64,000 nt of DNA from FEN-1297 sp963710735. GTDB taxonomy: Bacteria > Bacteroidota > Ignavibacteria > Ignavibacteriales > Ignavibacteriaceae. The position numbers and the translations under genes were made by a program. Where the stretch lies: assembly GCA_963710735.1 (NCBI GenBank), contig CAVQBN010000017.1:1-64000 (forward strand). Direction: 5' to 3'. Below, piece by piece: positions 27,955 through 37,534 of the stretch (position 1 is its first letter; every line of letters starts with the position of its first letter). The notes under the pieces are model-generated. The model ran no database searches. It was not told the origin of the DNA and saw only the letters and a program-made list of their open reading frames with translations.

Positions 27955-28335
27955 ATGAGCGATAAAATAGAACTTTTAGAAGTATTTGAAAACGCATACC
28001 CGGATAGAGATTATACCGTGGTTCACACTGCACCTGAATTTACTTCCGTGTGTCCCAAAACAGGCCAGCCGGATTTTGCTACAGTCACAATTGAGTACGT
28101 TCCTGATAAACTTTGTATTGAACTTAAATCATTAAAATTTTATTTAAATTCTTTTAGAAATGATGGAATATATTTTGAAAGTGTAACAAACAAAATTCTG
28201 GATGATTTAGTTGAAGTATGTAAACCAAGATATATGTTTATCACTGCTGAATTCAATACTCGCGGGGGTATTTCTTCTGTTGTAGAGGCTGAATATGAAA
28301 ACGAGGAAACATATAATAAAGGTAACTTTAACTAA
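27955..28335 (+). CDS. queF: NADPH-dependent 7-cyano-7-deazaguanine reductase
   Basis: QueF reduces preQ0 to preQ1 in the cytoplasm. The 126-residue protein is a short, single-domain (unimodal) QueF, with the catalytic Cys in FTSVCPKTGQPDFATV (~residue 28) and the family segment ELKSLKFYLNSFRNDGIYFE. AGGAAA precedes its ATG. Operon with queC. Confidence 0.96.
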   Translation: MSDKIELLEVFENAYPDRDYTVVHTAPEFTSVCPKTGQPDFATVTIEYVPDKLCIELKSLKFYLNSFRNDGIYFESVTNKILDDLVEVCKPRYMFITAEFNTRGGISSVVEAEYENEETYNKGNFN

Positions 28336-28405
28336 CTGGATAAGTAATAAGATATTTATAATGTTTTAGACATAAAATTATGTGAGATTTGGCTGATTTA
28401 ATAAT

Positions 28406-30976
28406 ATGATAAGCGTTGATAACATAAAGAAAGAATTTATAAGATCCAGGGAAAAAATCTTTCAAGGAAATCTTAGACAAAAAGATTCATTTAAATTCAG
28501 TGTTTCTTATAGCCTGCTTGTTGAAGAATATATTAGGAAGTTAGCCGGAGACACAAAATATAATTTTGTATTAGCTTCAGCCGGCAGTTTCAGCAGGCGG
28601 GAACTATCTCCGTTTTCCGATATTGATTTAATGTTTATAACTGATTCGGTAGATGAAAACAAAAAATTAATTGCAGAACTCGTAACTAAATTTTGGGATA
28701 ACGGTCTTGAAGCCTCACATACAGTAAGAGAATTTTCGGATATTGAAAAATATTTAAATACGGATCTTCACACATTTACTCAGTTTTTTGAAACTCGATT
28801 TCTTCTTGGCAATGATATATTGTACAATCAATGGAATGAAACTTTATTTTCTTTTATAACTGAAAATGTTAAAATAAAACTTCTAAATGAGCTATTCGAA
28901 GATATTAATGACAGGTATAAAAAATACGGCGACTCACCAAAAGTATTGGAGCCGAATGTAAAGCTATCTGCCGGCGGGCTGAGAGATTTTCAAGCCATCG
29001 AGTGGATGTACATCCTAATGAACGGTACTTTTCTCAATAAACAAAGCGAGCTTACACAGGCCGAAGCATTTATTGATCTCTTACGACAAAACAAATATAC
29101 TTCTAATAATGAATGCAAGCGTCTTCTTCAAAGCTATAAATTAATTCTTGGTGTTAGGAATTCCCTTCATCTTATATCACAACAAAAAAACGACCGGTTT
29201 GAATTTAATGCTCAGAAAAAAATTTCATCGATGGTAGTACATCGAAAAGATGCGTTAGCAAATTTTATGCACATGTATTTTATTGCATCAAATATTATCA
29301 ATCGGTTTTCCAAATCGATGATAAAAAAATTCCAGGAAGAAATTTCAAATCCGCTTCCCGATTCACTTGCCATAGATTTGGATGAAGACTTCATCCTAAA
29401 AAGAAAGATAATCTCTTTAAACCATCGGACTAATTTATCTTTGTCGGATATTTTAAGAGCATTCTATTATCGCGGCTTATACACTGCTCATTTCGATGAA
29501 AAGCTCCGATCTACAATTGTAGAGGTTGTTGAAGAGAACGATGGAATTGTAAAAACCGAAGTTGAGTCGTCTGTTTTCTTTAGAGAAATTTTACGATTGC
29601 CAAAAAATGTCGGCCAAACTTTATCTGTTATGAATGAACTTGGCGTTTTAAAAGCTTTTATGCCTGAATTCAATGACCTAATCGGTTTCCTACAACATGG
29701 TGTTTATCATTGTTACACTGCTGATGAACATACTTTAATGACAATTCAGAATCTTGAAAATTTAGAAAAAGATACTTCGCCGTTAGGAAAAATTTATAAT
29801 AACCTAAAAGATAAAGAAACGCTTCATCTTGGATTATTATTTCATGATATTGCAAAACCAATAAATATTTCCGGTCATGAAATCATCGGCGCAGAGATGG
29901 CATCTTCAATAATGCATAGGCTTGGATACAGTGAAGAAGAAATTGAACCGGTATCTTTTCTCGTTAGAAATCATTTGGTTATGGAGCAAGTTGCATTTAG
30001 AAGAAATTTAAATGATCCGGAAACCTTAAACAATTTTACTGCAAAATTTGCTTCAACAAAAGATTTGGATTTATTGTACCTTGTTACTTATGCTGATCTA
30101 TCAGCTGTTAATCCTGCGGTGTGGACATCATGGAAAAGTGATTTATTAGCTGAACTTTACAAAAAAGCTAAAGCAATGCTTGAAAAACAAATTACCGGAG
30201 AAGAGCTTTTAATCAACAGTATTTATGTAGTTCCAAAAGAAATCAGTAAACACTCTGAAATTATTTCCGAGTCCCATGTACAGGAACACATTGATTCGAT
30301 TAATGATATAGGATATGCACACCAATTTTCAGATGAAGAAATTGCAAAACATGTAGAAGAAATTCAAAAAGGGATTAATCTTTCTGTCCTATTCAAAGAA
30401 TTTGAAGACTTTACAAACGTTACAATAATAACTAAAGATAATCCATCTCTATTATCAAAGTTATGCGGTGTACTTTCCATAAACGATGCTAATATTCATG
30501 ATGCAAAAATTTTCACCCGTAAAGATGAGATAGTAATAGATACTTTTAACATTACAGATTTCAGGACTCACACTAAACTTGATCCCGAAAGATATTCTAA
30601 AATAAAAGAAGATTTTAAAAAAGTAATTTCCGGTTTGCTTCAGTTGAACCAGGAATTTGCAAGGTTGAAATCCAGATGGTGGCGAATTGAAAGTAAATTT
30701 TTTAAGCGTGCCGGTAAAATTAAAATTGCTTTTGATAAGCATGAAAAATATACAATCATTGATATTTTTTCTCCGGATAGATTGGGATTTTTGTATCAAG
30801 TAACAACTAAAATGTCTGAATTGGGTTTAAACATTTACTTTGCTAAAATTTCAACAAAAGGCGATGATATTGTTGATTCTTTTTATGTACTTGACAGACA
30901 TGGTAAAAAAATCTCTCAGAATGATTATGAATTTATAAAAACCGAACTTACCGAGACTATCTCTCAAATGTTATAA
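28406..30976 (+). CDS. glnD: [Protein-PII] uridylyltransferase/uridylyl-removing enzyme
   Basis: GlnD senses glutamine and modifies PII proteins. The 856-residue protein has the nucleotidyltransferase motif ASAGSFSRRELSPFSDIDLM (~residue 58), the GlnD-specific KLSAGGLRDFQAIEWM, an HD domain (LGLLFHDIAKP, ~490), and two C-terminal ACT domains (~680 and ~785, TIIDIFSPDRLGFLYQVTT). Domain order is complete. murI follows after 9 bases. Confidence 0.95.
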   Translation: MISVDNIKKEFIRSREKIFQGNLRQKDSFKFSVSYSLLVEEYIRKLAGDTKYNFVLASAGSFSRRELSPFSDIDLMFITDSVDENKKLIAELVTKFWDNGLEASHTVREFSDIEKYLNTDLHTFTQFFETRFLLGNDILYNQWNETLFSFITENVKIKLLNELFEDINDRYKKYGDSPKVLEPNVKLSAGGLRDFQAIEWMYILMNGTFLNKQSELTQAEAFIDLLRQNKYTSNNECKRLLQSYKLILGVRNSLHLISQQKNDRFEFNAQKKISSMVVHRKDALANFMHMYFIASNIINRFSKSMIKKFQEEISNPLPDSLAIDLDEDFILKRKIISLNHRTNLSLSDILRAFYYRGLYTAHFDEKLRSTIVEVVEENDGIVKTEVESSVFFREILRLPKNVGQTLSVMNELGVLKAFMPEFNDLIGFLQHGVYHCYTADEHTLMTIQNLENLEKDTSPLGKIYNNLKDKETLHLGLLFHDIAKPINISGHEIIGAEMASSIMHRLGYSEEEIEPVSFLVRNHLVMEQVAFRRNLNDPETLNNFTAKFASTKDLDLLYLVTYADLSAVNPAVWTSWKSDLLAELYKKAKAMLEKQITGEELLINSIYVVPKEISKHSEIISESHVQEHIDSINDIGYAHQFSDEEIAKHVEEIQKGINLSVLFKEFEDFTNVTIITKDNPSLLSKLCGVLSINDANIHDAKIFTRKDEIVIDTFNITDFRTHTKLDPERYSKIKEDFKKVISGLLQLNQEFARLKSRWWRIESKFFKRAGKIKIAFDKHEKYTIIDIFSPDRLGFLYQVTTKMSELGLNIYFAKISTKGDDIVDSFYVLDRHGKKISQNDYEFIKTELTETISQML

Positions 30977-30985
30977 GGGTATAAA

Positions 30986-31810
30986 TTGAACTTTATGGAA
31001 AAAGAAAAGCCGATTGGCGTATTTGATTCAGGTATAGGCGGGCTAACCGTAGTTAAAAGAGTTGCTTCAACTTTACCAAACGAAAACATTATTTATTTTG
31101 GGGACACAGCCAGAGTTCCTTACGGTTCAAAATCAAATTCAACTGTTATTGAATATGCTCTTCAAGACGCAAAGTTTTTAATAAATAAAAATGTTAAAGC
31201 TATTGTTGTTGCATGCAACACGGTCTCTTCAATTGCATTAAAAGAATTAAGAAATAATTTTAATGTCCCAATTATAGGCATGATTGAACCAGGCGCAAAA
31301 TACGCAGTTAAAGAAACAAAAAATGGGCGCATCGGTGTAATCGGGACGAGAGCTACAATAAATAATAAAGCATATTCAACAGAGATAAAAAGAATAAAAC
31401 CAGAGATTAAAGTATTTGAAAAAGCATGTCCCCTGTTTGTTCCGCTTGCAGAAGAAGGCTGGATAAAACATAAAGCTACATATGAGATTGCAGAAGAATA
31501 TCTTAAAGAGTTGAGAGATTTAAATATTGATACACTTGTTCTGGGGTGCACGCACTACCCGATTTTAAATGATGTAATCCAGAAAGTAATAGGAGAGAAT
31601 GTTAAATTAATAGATTCCGGTATCGCCTCTGCAGAAGTAGTTAATCAAGAACTTGATAGAATTGGCCTTCACACAAATAAATATTCTCAGGGTAATCAGG
31701 ATTTTTATGTCAGCGATATTCCCGTAAAATTTAAGGAAGTGGCTGAGTTATTTCTTGGGAAAGAGGTCTCTCAAATTCAAAAAGTTGATTTGGAATTATT
31801 AACCGCCTAA
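30986..31810 (+). CDS. murI: Glutamate racemase
   Basis: MurI makes D-glutamate for peptidoglycan. The 274-residue protein has IGVFDSGIGGLTVV, the two catalytic cysteines in VVACNTVSS and LGCTHYP, and DTARVPYGSKS. A TTG start at 30986 lies 6 bases after AAGGG. The alternative ATG at 30995 would have a 15-base spacer, so I favour TTG. The gene begins just after glnD and overlaps the 3' end of the convergent asparaginase by four bases. Confidence 0.96.
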   Translation: MNFMEKEKPIGVFDSGIGGLTVVKRVASTLPNENIIYFGDTARVPYGSKSNSTVIEYALQDAKFLINKNVKAIVVACNTVSSIALKELRNNFNVPIIGMIEPGAKYAVKETKNGRIGVIGTRATINNKAYSTEIKRIKPEIKVFEKACPLFVPLAEEGWIKHKATYEIAEEYLKELRDLNIDTLVLGCTHYPILNDVIQKVIGENVKLIDSGIASAEVVNQELDRIGLHTNKYSQGNQDFYVSDIPVKFKEVAELFLGKEVSQIQKVDLELLTA

Positions 31811-32797
31811 GAAATATTATCGTCGAATATTTTTCTAAGTTCGTTTAAATCCCTTGTAACTCCAAGTGCGAGCATCAACTTAATTCTTGCTTTCTGACCG
31901 TTGAGATATTCCGCAAAAATAACACCAATATTATGAAGCCATTTACCGGCGCCTGGATATCCATAAATATCTAAAGTTTCACCAGCAGGACATCTGGAAA
32001 CAAGAATGACTGGAATGTTTTTATCCACAGCATATTTAATCCCATCAAATGCGGCCGGAGGAACATTTCCTACGCCAAGTGCTTCAACAACAATTCCTTC
32101 TACCTTACTGTCGGCAGAATATTTAAAAAACTTTTCGTTCATTCCAGCATAAACTGTTAACAAATCCACATTCGAAATTATCTCTTCGGTTGTAATTTTT
32201 TCCAGTTTTCTCGGCAGTCTATTCAAAATTACTCTATCATTCTGAACAAACCCCAACGCCCCAAAATCTAAGCTTTGAAAAGTATCTACTTCATCCGTAA
32301 AAGTTTTTGTTACTTCACTCGCTGCATTTATTTCTCCGTTAAGACAAACTAGAACACCTAAATCTCTGCAATTGGGATTTAAACAAATTTGAACAGCATC
32401 CAATAAATTTCTCGGCCCATCCCAGTCGGGCTCGGAACTGTTTTTCATTGAACCGATAACTACTATAGGTATAGATGTTATAACTGTTAAGTCCAAAAGG
32501 TAAGCAGTTTCTTCAAGAGTGTCAGTTCCATGTGTTACAATTACACCGCTGTATAGCTTTTCATCTTTTATTAGTTCTAGTTATTTTGTTTGACTAGTTT
32601 AAACATTAGTTCCGGCGTCATATGGGGACCCGGGATATTTACCAAAATCATAGCATGATAATATTCGCATGTTTTTTTGCATCCGGAATTTTTGCCATTA
32701 ATTCTTCGCCTGAAAATCTGGGTACAGCGCCGCCTGTTAATTTATCAATCATCATGGAGAATGTACCGCCGGTAAAAACTATTAAAATATTTTCCAT
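31807..32797 (-). pseudogene. L-asparaginase, N-terminal third broken by several frameshifts
   Basis: The C-terminal 229 codons (31807-32496) are an intact asparaginase C-domain (VIGSMKNSSE, DGPRNLLDA, VVEALGVGNVP). Upstream, pieces of the N-terminus occur in different frames: ENILIVFTGGTFSMM with the catalytic Thr from a start at 32797, then YDFGKYPG, then HMTPELMFKLVKQ, then ELIKDEKLYSGVIV and THGTDTLEETAYLLDLT. At least three indels separate them (near 32656, 32627 and 32585). All active-site elements survive, so this is either a recent pseudogene or poor consensus sequence. Full length would be ~330 residues, typical of bacterial asparaginases. Confidence 0.8.
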
Positions 32798-32985
32798 ATA
32801 TGCCTTAAAATTTTGATATGAAATATAAGTGAAAGTATAATGAAAAATATGATGATTTCCTTATCGGGTAGACTAGCCTAATTTATAAAACCCAATAGTA
32901 TTCTACTGAACAAGCATGGATAGTAGTACTAGAAAAATATTTGGCAAGCTTTATATCAGTTTTTTAATTAGATAAAATATAAATA

Positions 32986-33017
32986 AGAAACTGCCCTAAA
33001 AATACCGGGCAGTTTCT
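32986..33017. terminator. Strong hairpin terminator downstream of the T9SS protease
   Basis: AGAAACTGCCC and GGGCAGTTTCT form a perfect 11-base-pair stem with a ten-base loop, 26 bases past the protease stop codon. Minus-strand sequence after it is T-rich. Confidence 0.65.
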
Positions 33018-33042
33018 GGAAAAATAAATTTAAAATTAATAT

Positions 33043-35214
33043 TTATTTAATTAGTATCATTCTCTTTGATTCTGAATACAAAATTTCTTCTCCCTGTAGT
33101 GCTGTTATCCTATACAAATAAATTCCGCTACTAAGGAGTGAAGCATTAAAATTGACCGTATAAAATCCGGCTTCTTTTTGTTCATTAACCAACTCTCTTA
33201 CTTCTCGCCCCAATAAATCATAGACTTTAATATTAACCATGGCCGATTTTGGCAACGCATAAGTAATTTGTGTTGTGGGATTAAATGGATTTGGATAATT
33301 CTGATCAATTGAAAATTTTGAAGGGAGAATTTTTCTATCGTTTGACGCAATTGCTTTAGGCAGTCCATTATCATAGTGTACCGTTATTGTATTGCTGGCA
33401 TTCTCACCTGTAACATTATCATGCACATCTAATCTAATATAAACATCCTGGAAATAAAGCATTGTATAATTAACCGAAGCACTTGTACCAAGTTGATGCC
33501 AGTTGTTGCCGTTAGGAGAGTCATACCATGTGCGGCTTACTGAACCTGAACCGCCTATTATATTCGCCGTATAAGTCCCGGTTTGTTTAAACCGCAAGTA
33601 AGACGGTCCATTTATACTTAAGTGCAAATAATCAGGACCTATTCCTCTTAAATAAAATACATGCCTTATTGTGCTGGTGTGTGTTCCACTATAGTAATTT
33701 ATATCAGCATCTATTATTGCCTGACGATATTGAAGAAAACTGCTGTTTGAAGGGATTCCGTTTAAACCCCTATAGGTTACACGATCGGCATAATATTGTC
33801 CAATGCTAGATTCTCTCAAATTCCATAAACAAAGCGACCAAAGTTCTCCGCCATCATGAGGCTCAACATATGGATAACCGGAATATGACTGATATTGTGA
33901 ATAAGTTGCAATTCTTGGATTTGAAATGTCTCGTTGATAAAGCTGATAACCATAACAGCAATACTCATTTATTAATGTTCTGCCTGTGTAAGACGCTGCA
34001 AAATAATCCGAATTTCCTTCGTGAATTGCATATGTTTCATTATAACCGTTATAAGCTGTATTATAAAGATGAGCAATATAATCCGTAACTGCATGAGTGT
34101 ATTCATGCATAATCACCTTATCTTCTCGTGCAAAGGAATTAAATCCTGTAACTCCTTGTCCATCACTAAACCAAAGCTGGTTGGAAGAGTACATTGCATT
34201 GGGTCCACCGGCAAAATACGTGTGGGCATGTGCAGTGATTTGTGTAAATGCGTTAAACCCAATTAGATTCCAGTAGTTTCTCCTAAAATTGTCGATATGA
34301 TAAAAAAGATTGGCTTCATCAAAATGCGTATTACCGGGTGAATATGCAAAGTCAAAAATACTGCTGTATGCTCTTGAATTAGCATCATTTATAACATTTG
34401 CATAAGTCCCCTGCAAATAACCTGAAGAATTATCATTAATTGGACTAATATAGGTATAGCTACCATCAATGTATGGATGATGTAAATATACATTTGCGTC
34501 ATGTGCCGGAAGAAATAATGTTGACAATTCATTGACTGCAGTACTTCGACTGCTGAGTACGTTGCCTGTCAATGCATCAATTAAATAAATCCAATTTTCA
34601 CCTTCTTGCGAAGTGTGTAATTCTAATTCCCATGCTAGGACATATAAACTATCCTTTGGATAAATAACAAGCCTAGAAGATATTAAATAATCTTGCAATG
34701 AAAGAGATTTCGGCGGGTTTTGTTTAGCTGAATTAAATGCTCGATTTGCAGGTAAATTAGGTGTTATATCTAAAGAAATATCTTTATAAAAACTTCCCAA
34801 AACGGATTGCACTTTCCCGCCGGGTAAAACAGTAACTACATAATTTCCGCCAAGTACCGGAATTTTTTTATATGTTTGCGTAAAGTGAATATATTGTAAA
34901 CTACTGTCGGTATTAATTCCTTGAAGAACAAAATCGTCATTGACATTTTTTTTCTGTAAAATATTTTCTATATCCTTTAGAAATAGTTTTGCGGAATTCA
35001 GCTCATCTGAAGCATAAGAATAGGGCTTATTAAAAGTAATTATATCGGGTGTCCCGGTTTTATCATTCCAGTGAACTCCCAATGTATTATTCATCTTTTT
35101 CTGAAGGTTGGACAGTGCCGTTAATTGGACAGAATCTGGACGAAACTGACCTAAGGTAAAATTAAAAATACCGAATAGAATAGTAAACAAAAGAACTGAT
35201 ATCAAGCTTTTCAT
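33043..35214 (-). CDS. Secreted M4/M36-type metalloprotease with T9SS sorting domain
   Basis: The 723-residue protein has a signal peptide, an FTP/PepSY-like propeptide (~residues 90-200, VLGGNYVVTVLPGGKVQSV), a catalytic zinc domain with MHEYTHAVTDYIAH (~residue 369) and the third ligand region HEGNSDYFAASY, an immunoglobulin-like region (~530-620), and a C-terminal T9SS domain (IDQNYPNPFNPTTQITYALP ... SGIYLYRIT). It is probably exported and activated by propeptide removal. A five-codon leader frame with an excellent Shine-Dalgarno sequence lies ~75 bases upstream of its start. Confidence 0.88.
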   Translation of the reverse strand: MKSLISVLLFTILFGIFNFTLGQFRPDSVQLTALSNLQKKMNNTLGVHWNDKTGTPDIITFNKPYSYASDELNSAKLFLKDIENILQKKNVNDDFVLQGINTDSSLQYIHFTQTYKKIPVLGGNYVVTVLPGGKVQSVLGSFYKDISLDITPNLPANRAFNSAKQNPPKSLSLQDYLISSRLVIYPKDSLYVLAWELELHTSQEGENWIYLIDALTGNVLSSRSTAVNELSTLFLPAHDANVYLHHPYIDGSYTYISPINDNSSGYLQGTYANVINDANSRAYSSIFDFAYSPGNTHFDEANLFYHIDNFRRNYWNLIGFNAFTQITAHAHTYFAGGPNAMYSSNQLWFSDGQGVTGFNSFAREDKVIMHEYTHAVTDYIAHLYNTAYNGYNETYAIHEGNSDYFAASYTGRTLINEYCCYGYQLYQRDISNPRIATYSQYQSYSGYPYVEPHDGGELWSLCLWNLRESSIGQYYADRVTYRGLNGIPSNSSFLQYRQAIIDADINYYSGTHTSTIRHVFYLRGIGPDYLHLSINGPSYLRFKQTGTYTANIIGGSGSVSRTWYDSPNGNNWHQLGTSASVNYTMLYFQDVYIRLDVHDNVTGENASNTITVHYDNGLPKAIASNDRKILPSKFSIDQNYPNPFNPTTQITYALPKSAMVNIKVYDLLGREVRELVNEQKEAGFYTVNFNASLLSSGIYLYRITALQGEEILYSESKRMILIK

Positions 35215-35271
35215 AATAATATCTCCTTATTAAAAATCATTTGTTGAAAAAATTCTTAATTAAATAGAGAC

Positions 35272-35289
35272 TTATTTCGGCACAATCAT
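35272..35289 (-). other. Five-codon leader ORF (MIVPK) with near-perfect ribosome-binding site
   Basis: AAAGGAGGTGA (complement of 35295-35305) is followed nine bases later by ATG ATT GTG CCG AAA TAA. This is among the best ribosome-binding sequences in the window, yet it drives only a five-residue peptide in the 5' leader of the protease gene. It could act in translational control or be fortuitous. Confidence 0.4.
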
Positions 35290-35424
35290 ATTGCTTCACC
35301 TCCTTTCAAAATTACTTTGAAAGAAATATTTGGTTTTGTAGATTGTACCGGCAAATAAAAAAGCACATAGATTTACTGTGTGTAAAACATCTTGCCGGAT
35401 GTAATTTATTTACCGTTACACCGG

Positions 35425-35442
35425 GCGGCGTTCCAGCGCCGC
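35425..35442. repeat. GC-rich palindrome at the 3' side of the propeller lipoprotein
   Basis: GCGGCG, loop TTCCAG, CGCCGC, in an otherwise AT-rich gap 9 bases from the stop codon of the lipoprotein. No T-run follows on the minus strand, so it may be a terminator or a REP-like element. Confidence 0.35.
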
Positions 35443-35450
35443 TCGTTTAT

Positions 35451-36365
35451 TTATTTTGACCAATCAGAGACAACAGCTGTTGAATCACTAAGGATTGTTT
35501 TCAATCCAGTTCCATCATTATTTATTATAAAAATTTTTTTTATGGCATTACCATCAGATGAAATCCATGTTATCACTAATTGCTTACCATCTGGTGACCA
35601 TTGCGGTAAACGATATACACAAATACCAGCCTCATCATTTATAATTTGCCTATAATTTGTACCATCCTTGTTTATTAAACAAATACCATCGGCTACAAAT
35701 GCAATGGTCGTTCCGTCCGGAGACCATTGTGGACTGCCAGCACTTGTAATAGTATTTGTTAAACGTGTTTGGTTATTTCCATAAACATCCATTAAATATA
35801 TTTCACTATTAAATTTACTTGTTAAGTAATCTCTATTAGATGAAAATGCAATGCTAGTTCCATCGGGGGACCAACTTGGAGTATTGTCCGTTACCCCTAA
35901 ATTATTGGTAAGTTTAACAGTATTTGTTCCGTCAACATTGATTATATAAATGTAAGTTGTTATGTCACCTAATTCACCACTAGGCATGTACGCAAAAGCA
36001 ATCCTTTTCCCATCCGGTGACCAGGACATTTGTGCACCGCAACTGAGTAAACGCCTATTCGTTCCATCAGAATACATCAACACCATATGTGAATAGCACG
36101 CAGTGGTCCAATTTTCATCTGTACCTGCAATTATTTGTTTTGCATCCGGAGACCATCTTCCGCCACTGTGTGAATACTGCCCACTGGTTATCTGTTCTAT
36201 ATCGGTAGCGTCCGGATTCATCATATATAGCTGTTGGGTTCCACTTCTACTGGATGTAAAGAGAATTTTGTTATGATAATTAACTCCATAAGGCCCAACA
36301 GAATTATCGCAAGAATAAATTAAGAATGTAAATAATATAGCGATTAATAAATTTTGTATTTTCAT
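35451..36365 (-). CDS. Lipoprotein with TolB-like PD40 beta-propeller
   Basis: The 304-residue protein has a lipoprotein signal (LFTFLIYSCDNS, lipid Cys at 19). It then carries about six WD40-like PD40 blades with the recurrent SPDGTxIAF motif (RWSPDAKQIIA, SWSPDGKRIAF, SWSPDGTSIAF, QWSPDGTTIAF, QWSPDGKQLVI). Such propellers mediate protein binding at the outer or inner membrane; no enzyme motif is seen. It is a single gene on the minus strand upstream of the metalloprotease, from which a hairpin-containing gap separates it. Confidence 0.85.
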   Translation of the reverse strand: MKIQNLLIAILFTFLIYSCDNSVGPYGVNYHNKILFTSSRSGTQQLYMMNPDATDIEQITSGQYSHSGGRWSPDAKQIIAGTDENWTTACYSHMVLMYSDGTNRRLLSCGAQMSWSPDGKRIAFAYMPSGELGDITTYIYIINVDGTNTVKLTNNLGVTDNTPSWSPDGTSIAFSSNRDYLTSKFNSEIYLMDVYGNNQTRLTNTITSAGSPQWSPDGTTIAFVADGICLINKDGTNYRQIINDEAGICVYRLPQWSPDGKQLVITWISSDGNAIKKIFIINNDGTGLKTILSDSTAVVSDWSK

Positions 36366-36405
36366 TTTTCCACCTTTTATTTCATCCAGTTATTGGACAA
36401 TATAT

Positions 36406-36573
36406 TTATTCAAATGTAATTTGATGTTTTTGCGGACTGTCTCTTCTAATTATTAAAAGCCTGCCGTCAACAGCTCCATAATCCGTATACACAATCCACA
36501 CGCTATCCGGTAACTTAGTTTTATACTTATAAAATTTTTGTGAAAGATTGATTTTTTTTGATGCTTTTTTCAT
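36406..36573 (-). CDS. Small basic protein of 55 residues, unknown function
   Basis: A frame too short for usual cut-offs starts at 36573, behind a strong AGGGGAG ribosome-binding sequence 7 bases upstream. It encodes MKKASKKINLSQKFY, then KYKTKLPDSVWIVYTD, YGAVDGRLLIIRRDS and PQKHQITFE. The basic N-terminus and strand-like centre look like a real folded miniprotein. It occupies the 495-base gap between the propeller lipoprotein and nfu; the rest of the gap shows nothing further apart from the nfu upstream region. Confidence 0.5.
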   Translation of the reverse strand: MKKASKKINLSQKFYKYKTKLPDSVWIVYTDYGAVDGRLLIIRRDSPQKHQITFE

Positions 36574-36860
36574 TTATATACTCCCCTAAGATGTATATGC
36601 GGTTGTACTGGATATAGCAAAAATAGAAATCAGATATTTGAATGTTAGTCATCTGAATATCCTTTTTTACTTACACAGAAGTAAAAAATAAAAATGGGAA
36701 AGTCAATACGTTGCAAACATATTTCGCTGCTAATTACCAATGATAATTTGGAGTTTATTAATATTTAGAAACAGTATTTTAATATTGCAAAAAATATTTC
36801 ACTTGAAGCAGTTATTTTTTCCCTTTATTTTTGTATGTAAATTATTTTCAGGAGTAAGTT

Positions 36861-37400
36861 ATGTTATTGGTTCAAGATGTAGATTTAACACCTAATCCGC
36901 ATGCGTTAAAATTTGTATTGAATGAGAAATTATTAAAGTTCGAGACTCGTCAATTCGGCAGCAAAGTAGAAGCAGAAAAGGATCCTTTAGCGAAAGGGAT
37001 TTTTGAAATTAATGGTGTCGAAACAGTTTTTTATATGGACAAATTTGTTACGATTGAAAAGTCCAAAAGTGCAAATTGGGGGCAAATTCAGAGGCCATTT
37101 ATTGATTTCCTTAAGACATTTGATAAAAATCTTATTCCCGAAGAACAAATTGCACAACCCACTATTGAAGAAAGTGAATTATTAAAACAAATAAATAATA
37201 TTCTGGATCAGAAAGTACGACCGGCTTTAGCCGGAGACGGCGGTGGACTTCAAGTTGTTGGCTTAGATGGTTACACTGTAAAGGTTCATTATCAGGGTGC
37301 CTGCGGAAGCTGCCCGACTGCAATAAGCGGAACATTGATGGCGATTGAAGGTTTATTAAAGCGGGATATTAGCCCTGCAATTGAAGTGATCTCCGATTAA
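36861..37400 (+). CDS. Nfu-type iron-sulfur cluster scaffold/carrier
   Basis: The 179-residue protein has the Nfu N-terminal domain (TPNPHALKFVLN, residues ~9-20) and the NifU-like C-terminal domain (~100-175) with the cluster-binding CGSC in VHYQGACGSCPTAISGTLMA. It carries Fe-S clusters to client proteins in the cytoplasm. GGAGTAAG precedes the ATG. A good terminator follows 27 bases after the stop, so it is monocistronic. Confidence 0.93.
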   Translation: MLLVQDVDLTPNPHALKFVLNEKLLKFETRQFGSKVEAEKDPLAKGIFEINGVETVFYMDKFVTIEKSKSANWGQIQRPFIDFLKTFDKNLIPEEQIAQPTIEESELLKQINNILDQKVRPALAGDGGGLQVVGLDGYTVKVHYQGACGSCPTAISGTLMAIEGLLKRDISPAIEVISD

Positions 37401-37429
37401 CTTTAATACTCAAATTTATTTTATATCAA

Positions 37430-37459
37430 AACCCAATTGAACTAGGAATTGGGTTTTTT
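37430..37459 (+). terminator. Rho-independent terminator after nfu
   Basis: AACCCAATT (37430-37438) pairs with AATTGGGTT (37447-37455) and is followed by a T-run. Confidence 0.75.
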
Positions 37460-37534
37460 ATTATCTACAAGTCTTGACACTCTTTTGAAAAAATTTTCTT
37501 AAATTAAGATGAAATTAATCTGAAGGAGTGCATA

